A DNA stretch of 6,652 nt from Candidatus Firestonebacteria bacterium RIFOXYA2_FULL_40_8 (GTDB taxonomy: Bacteria > Oederibacteriota > D2-FULL-39-29). This document shows positions 5,025 to 6,652 of the stretch, in pieces. The translations under genes and the position numbers were made by a program. Numbering within the stretch: position 1 is the first letter of the stretch; every line of letters starts with the position of its first letter. A model generated the notes under the pieces. That model did no database searches, was not told the DNA's origin, and saw only the letters and a list, made by a program, of their open reading frames with translations. The stretch spans positions 1 through 6,652 of the forward strand of contig MFGS01000136.1 in assembly GCA_001778355.1 (NCBI GenBank), in the 5' to 3' direction.

Positions 5025-6026
5025 CTACAACCTAGCTCTCCTGCCGGTTTCAGTTTCGAAGTGAAGGACTTTGTCTTTTTCAAATCCGATGTACACTTGC
5101 TGGCCAAGGGTGAACTGTTTTTCGGTCTCTACTTTGGCAAAGTAGGTTTCCATTCCGACTTTACAGCTTATCAGCTCGCCTTTTTCGGGGAATATGGATT
5201 CTATCACGTCTATTTTTGCGGGGAGAAAACCGGGGGTTTCCTTGGGACTTATTGGAGTATTTTCCGGTCTGACACCCTGGAGTAGATTGCCTTTGGGAAA
5301 TAGATTTATCCTGCCGAAAAAGGAAGCGACCATGGTGCTTACGGGATTACTGTAAAGATCGCTGTAGGAACCCATCTGGACTATCTTTCCTTTGTCCATT
5401 ACCGCAATCTCGTCTCCTAGAGTGATGGCTTCGGATTGGTCGTGCGTGACATAAACAGCAGTTATTTTCAGGCGGGTAAAAAGACTTTTTATCTCAAGTT
5501 TGGTTTGCCGTCGTAGTTTCGCGTCCAGATTTGACAAAGGTTCATCGAGAAGAAAAACGGAAGGGGTGCGGATAATACAGCGGGCGAGCGCGACCCTTTG
5601 TTTTTCCCCGCCGGAAAGTGTGTGCGGGAATCTTCCGAGCAGTTTGTCAAAACCGATACCCATAATCTCCGACGTGGTCTTTACTTTCTCGTCAATTTGT
5701 TCTGCGGGGATCTTTCTTATTAAAGCCCAGAATGTCAGGTTTTTCTTCGCCTTCATCTGCGGGTAGAGAGCGTAACCTTGAAAAACCATGCCGATATTCC
5801 GGTCTTTAGGTGACATCTCGTTAAAGAGTTTTCCGTTAAAATATATCTCGCCTTTTTGCGGAGCAATAAGCCCGGCAATTACTTTAAGCAATGTGGTTTT
5901 ACCGCATCCTGAAGGACCGAGGATACATAGGGTTTTCCCGTCCTTTATCTCTAAATTAACATTATCCAGGATAGGGTTGTCTTTTTTAAAATCAAACGAT
6001 ATGTTTTTAAGGTTTATTTTTGCCAT
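5025..6026 (-). CDS. Sugar-type ABC importer ATP-binding protein (MalK/UgpC/MsmK family)
   Basis: This is a 333-residue cytoplasmic ATPase that would power an ABC importer of the CUT1 (oligosaccharide or glycerol-3-phosphate) type. All nucleotide-binding motifs are intact: Walker A GPSGCGKTT (37-45), Q-loop Q83 (MVFQGYALYPQM), signature LSGGEKQR (137-144), Walker B VFLLDEP (157-163), D-loop SNLD (165-168) and switch H195 (VYVTHD). GKIVQMGSYSDLYSNP and VASFFGRINLF lead into a C-terminal TOBE/OB regulatory domain with the family's GVRPEN motif. It is somewhat shorter than MalK (about 370). The start MAKINLKNISFDF aligns with family N-termini, yet no Shine-Dalgarno sequence precedes it. No permease or binding protein lies beside it: the neighbours are a convergent antitoxin gene (30-bp gap) and a divergent channel gene. 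It may serve permeases encoded elsewhere, as MsmK does in streptococci. The substrate cannot be told. Confidence 0.92.
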   Translation of the reverse strand: MAKINLKNISFDFKKDNPILDNVNLEIKDGKTLCILGPSGCGKTTLLKVIAGLIAPQKGEIYFNGKLFNEMSPKDRNIGMVFQGYALYPQMKAKKNLTFWALIRKIPAEQIDEKVKTTSEIMGIGFDKLLGRFPHTLSGGEKQRVALARCIIRTPSVFLLDEPLSNLDAKLRRQTKLEIKSLFTRLKITAVYVTHDQSEAITLGDEIAVMDKGKIVQMGSYSDLYSNPVSTMVASFFGRINLFPKGNLLQGVRPENTPISPKETPGFLPAKIDVIESIFPEKGELISCKVGMETYFAKVETEKQFTLGQQVYIGFEKDKVLHFETETGRRARL

Positions 6027-6036
6027 ATAATAATGT

Positions 6037-6064
6037 ATTATACAACAAAATTAGTTATTAGCAA
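6037..6064 (-). promoter_or_regulatory. Promoter of the ABC ATPase gene, close to its start codon
   Basis: Read on the minus strand, TATAAT (6042 to 6037) is preceded at 16 bp by TTGCTA (6064 to 6059, four of six). Transcription would start near 6030-6031, only 4-5 nt before the ATG at 6026. This would give an almost leaderless message, consistent with the lack of a ribosome binding site. Confidence 0.5.
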
Positions 6065-6079
6065 TCAGTAATTAGTAAT
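6052..6079. repeat. Four tandem 7-bp repeats, consensus TAGTAAT
   Basis: The units are TAGTTAT (6052-6058), TAGCAAT (6059-6065), CAGTAAT (6066-6072) and TAGTAAT (6073-6079). Each differs from the consensus by at most two bases. They lie in the 103-bp spacer between two divergent genes and overlap the -35 positions of both predicted promoters. They resemble the short heptameric tandem repeats known from cyanobacteria and other genomes, and may vary in copy number. Confidence 0.6.
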
Positions 6080-6086
6080 TGATTTA

Positions 6087-6095
6087 TGGTATACT
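6087..6095 (+). promoter_or_regulatory. Extended -10 promoter of the mechanosensitive channel gene
   Basis: TGG followed by TATACT (6090-6095) matches an extended -10 element (TGN-TATAAT type). No good -35 box is found 16-18 bp upstream, where the heptamer repeats lie; extended -10 promoters tolerate this. Transcription would start near 6102, giving a leader of about 28 nt that contains the ribosome binding site. Confidence 0.5.
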
Positions 6096-6129
6096 ACTTC
6101 AGAAATATAGTTAAGGGAGGAAATATTTT

Positions 6130-6652
6130 ATGGATTATATTACGGCGCAATTCCAAAGTTTGCCGAATCTGGTAAAATTTTCTGTTTACACTTTATGTTT
6201 TGTGCTTGTTTATCAGTTTTTCACGAAATGGATAGAACGCAGACTTAAAAAGAAGAATTTTTTTCCTGTCCATACCAAGTTCGTGATAAGAGTATGGCGG
6301 ATTTTCTTTTTTATTATTTATATTGTATTTGTTGTCGTTTTTGCGAAGATAAGCGACCTGAGTACGCTCGGAGTCTCTGCGGCTTTTCTCGGTATGTTAC
6401 TAGGCTGGTCTTTGCAGGCACCGGTTACGGGAATTGCGGCTTGGCTTCTTGTAATATCACTCCATCCGTTTAAGATAGGTGACCGGGTGATAATTGCGGG
6501 TACGATAGGAGATGTAAGGAACATTGGTCCCATGTATATCACGCTTGAACAGGTAGGCGGTACCGTGGGCGGCGAAGAGCAGTCCGGGCGCGCTATACTT
6601 ATTCCTACCGCGGTTTTGTTCGGCCAGGTTATTACAAATTACAGGCTGGATT
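6130..6652 (+). CDS. MscS-family mechanosensitive channel, 3'-truncated by window
   Basis: The frame stays open from ATG 6130 to the window end (174 residues seen). A strong AGGGAGG (6114-6120) lies 9 nt upstream of the ATG. The family forms a heptameric inner-membrane pore that opens under membrane tension to release solutes during osmotic downshock. Visible are a first hydrophobic helix (about 13-32), a basic cytoplasmic loop (RRLKKKN), a second helix (about 52-73), and the pore-lining TM3 with its small-residue pattern (LGVSAAFLGMLLGWSLQAP, then VTGIAAWLLVISLHPFKIGDRV, 80-120). HPFKIGDRV opens the beta domain, continued by GTIGDVRNIGPMYITLE and ILIPTAVLFGQVITNY, where MscS proteins commonly read IIPN. 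A glycine-rich stretch at 143-153 (GGTVGGEEQSG) sits where shorter loops are usual. With only two helices before the beta domain besides the N-terminal one, it matches the small MscS layout. The C-terminal part is not seen. Confidence 0.88.
   Translation, partial: MDYITAQFQSLPNLVKFSVYTLCFVLVYQFFTKWIERRLKKKNFFPVHTKFVIRVWRIFFFIIYIVFVVVFAKISDLSTLGVSAAFLGMLLGWSLQAPVTGIAAWLLVISLHPFKIGDRVIIAGTIGDVRNIGPMYITLEQVGGTVGGEEQSGRAILIPTAVLFGQVITNYRLD

Noticed and set aside
5004..5040. GAGAGTAGG / CCTAGCTCTC imperfect hairpin between the convergent genes
   Set aside because: The stem has a bulge, the loop is long, there is no T run on either side and it overlaps the end of the ATPase gene. It is not enough for a bidirectional terminator call.
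5500..5766. Forward open frame opposite the ABC ATPase
   Set aside because: It is a shadow of the ATP-binding domain, with no start signal or family features; the same holds for the forward frames at 5061-5285 and 5788-6030.
6318..6542. 74-codon minus-strand open frame near the window end
   Set aside because: It lies opposite the MscS-family gene, which has a strong ribosome binding site and family motifs and runs off the window.

Overview
The window is 6.65 kb of fairly AT-rich bacterial DNA. It has seven protein-coding genes; the first and last are cut by the window edges. No RNA gene, CRISPR array, transposase or phage gene was recognised. One gene carries a Sec signal peptide in front of a CsgG-like periplasmic/outer-membrane-lipoprotein type domain, and another is a YkuE/YaeI-type phosphodiesterase, a family that includes the lipid A enzyme LpxG. 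These fit a Gram-negative-type, probably anaerobic or environmental bacterium, but the sequence alone does not fix the phylum. Start codons are often not ATG (GTG, GTG and TTG by my choices).

Layout. (1) 2-817 (+): the 3' half of a P1B-type, probably Cu+-exporting, ATPase. (2) 889-1872 (+): a secreted or membrane-attached protein with a CsgG-like N-terminal domain, a possible DUF4214-like segment and two hydrophobic helices. It has its own good promoter and is followed by a GGGGAC/GTCCCC hairpin. (3) 1981-3334 (+): a two-gene operon of an unrecognised four-helix membrane protein and a membrane-anchored metallophosphoesterase. Their reading frames overlap by 8 bases. (4) 3335-4994 (+): a HigBA-like type II toxin-antitoxin module. 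The HigB/RelE-family toxin comes first, and the antitoxin is a HigA-type DNA-binding domain fused to an ImmA/IrrE (M78) zinc-peptidase domain. The control region holds two consensus sigma70-type promoters and a 23-bp inverted repeat abutting the proximal one. (5) 5025-6026 (-): a stand-alone sugar-importer ATPase of the MalK/UgpC type, convergent with the antitoxin gene and with no adjacent permease or binding protein. (6) 6130-end (+): the N-terminal part of an MscS-type mechanosensitive channel, divergent from the ATPase. The shared 103-bp spacer contains four tandem heptamers and back-to-back promoters.

The genes do not form one pathway. The only tight functional units are the membrane protein/phosphoesterase pair and the toxin-antitoxin pair. 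The most interesting part is the latter: the antitoxin contains an intact HEAGH...E zinc-site motif, so it may be a self-processing or signal-responsive antitoxin, and its promoter geometry indicates that the toxin starts at a TTG rather than at the upstream ATG. I found no clear evidence of a wholly new system.
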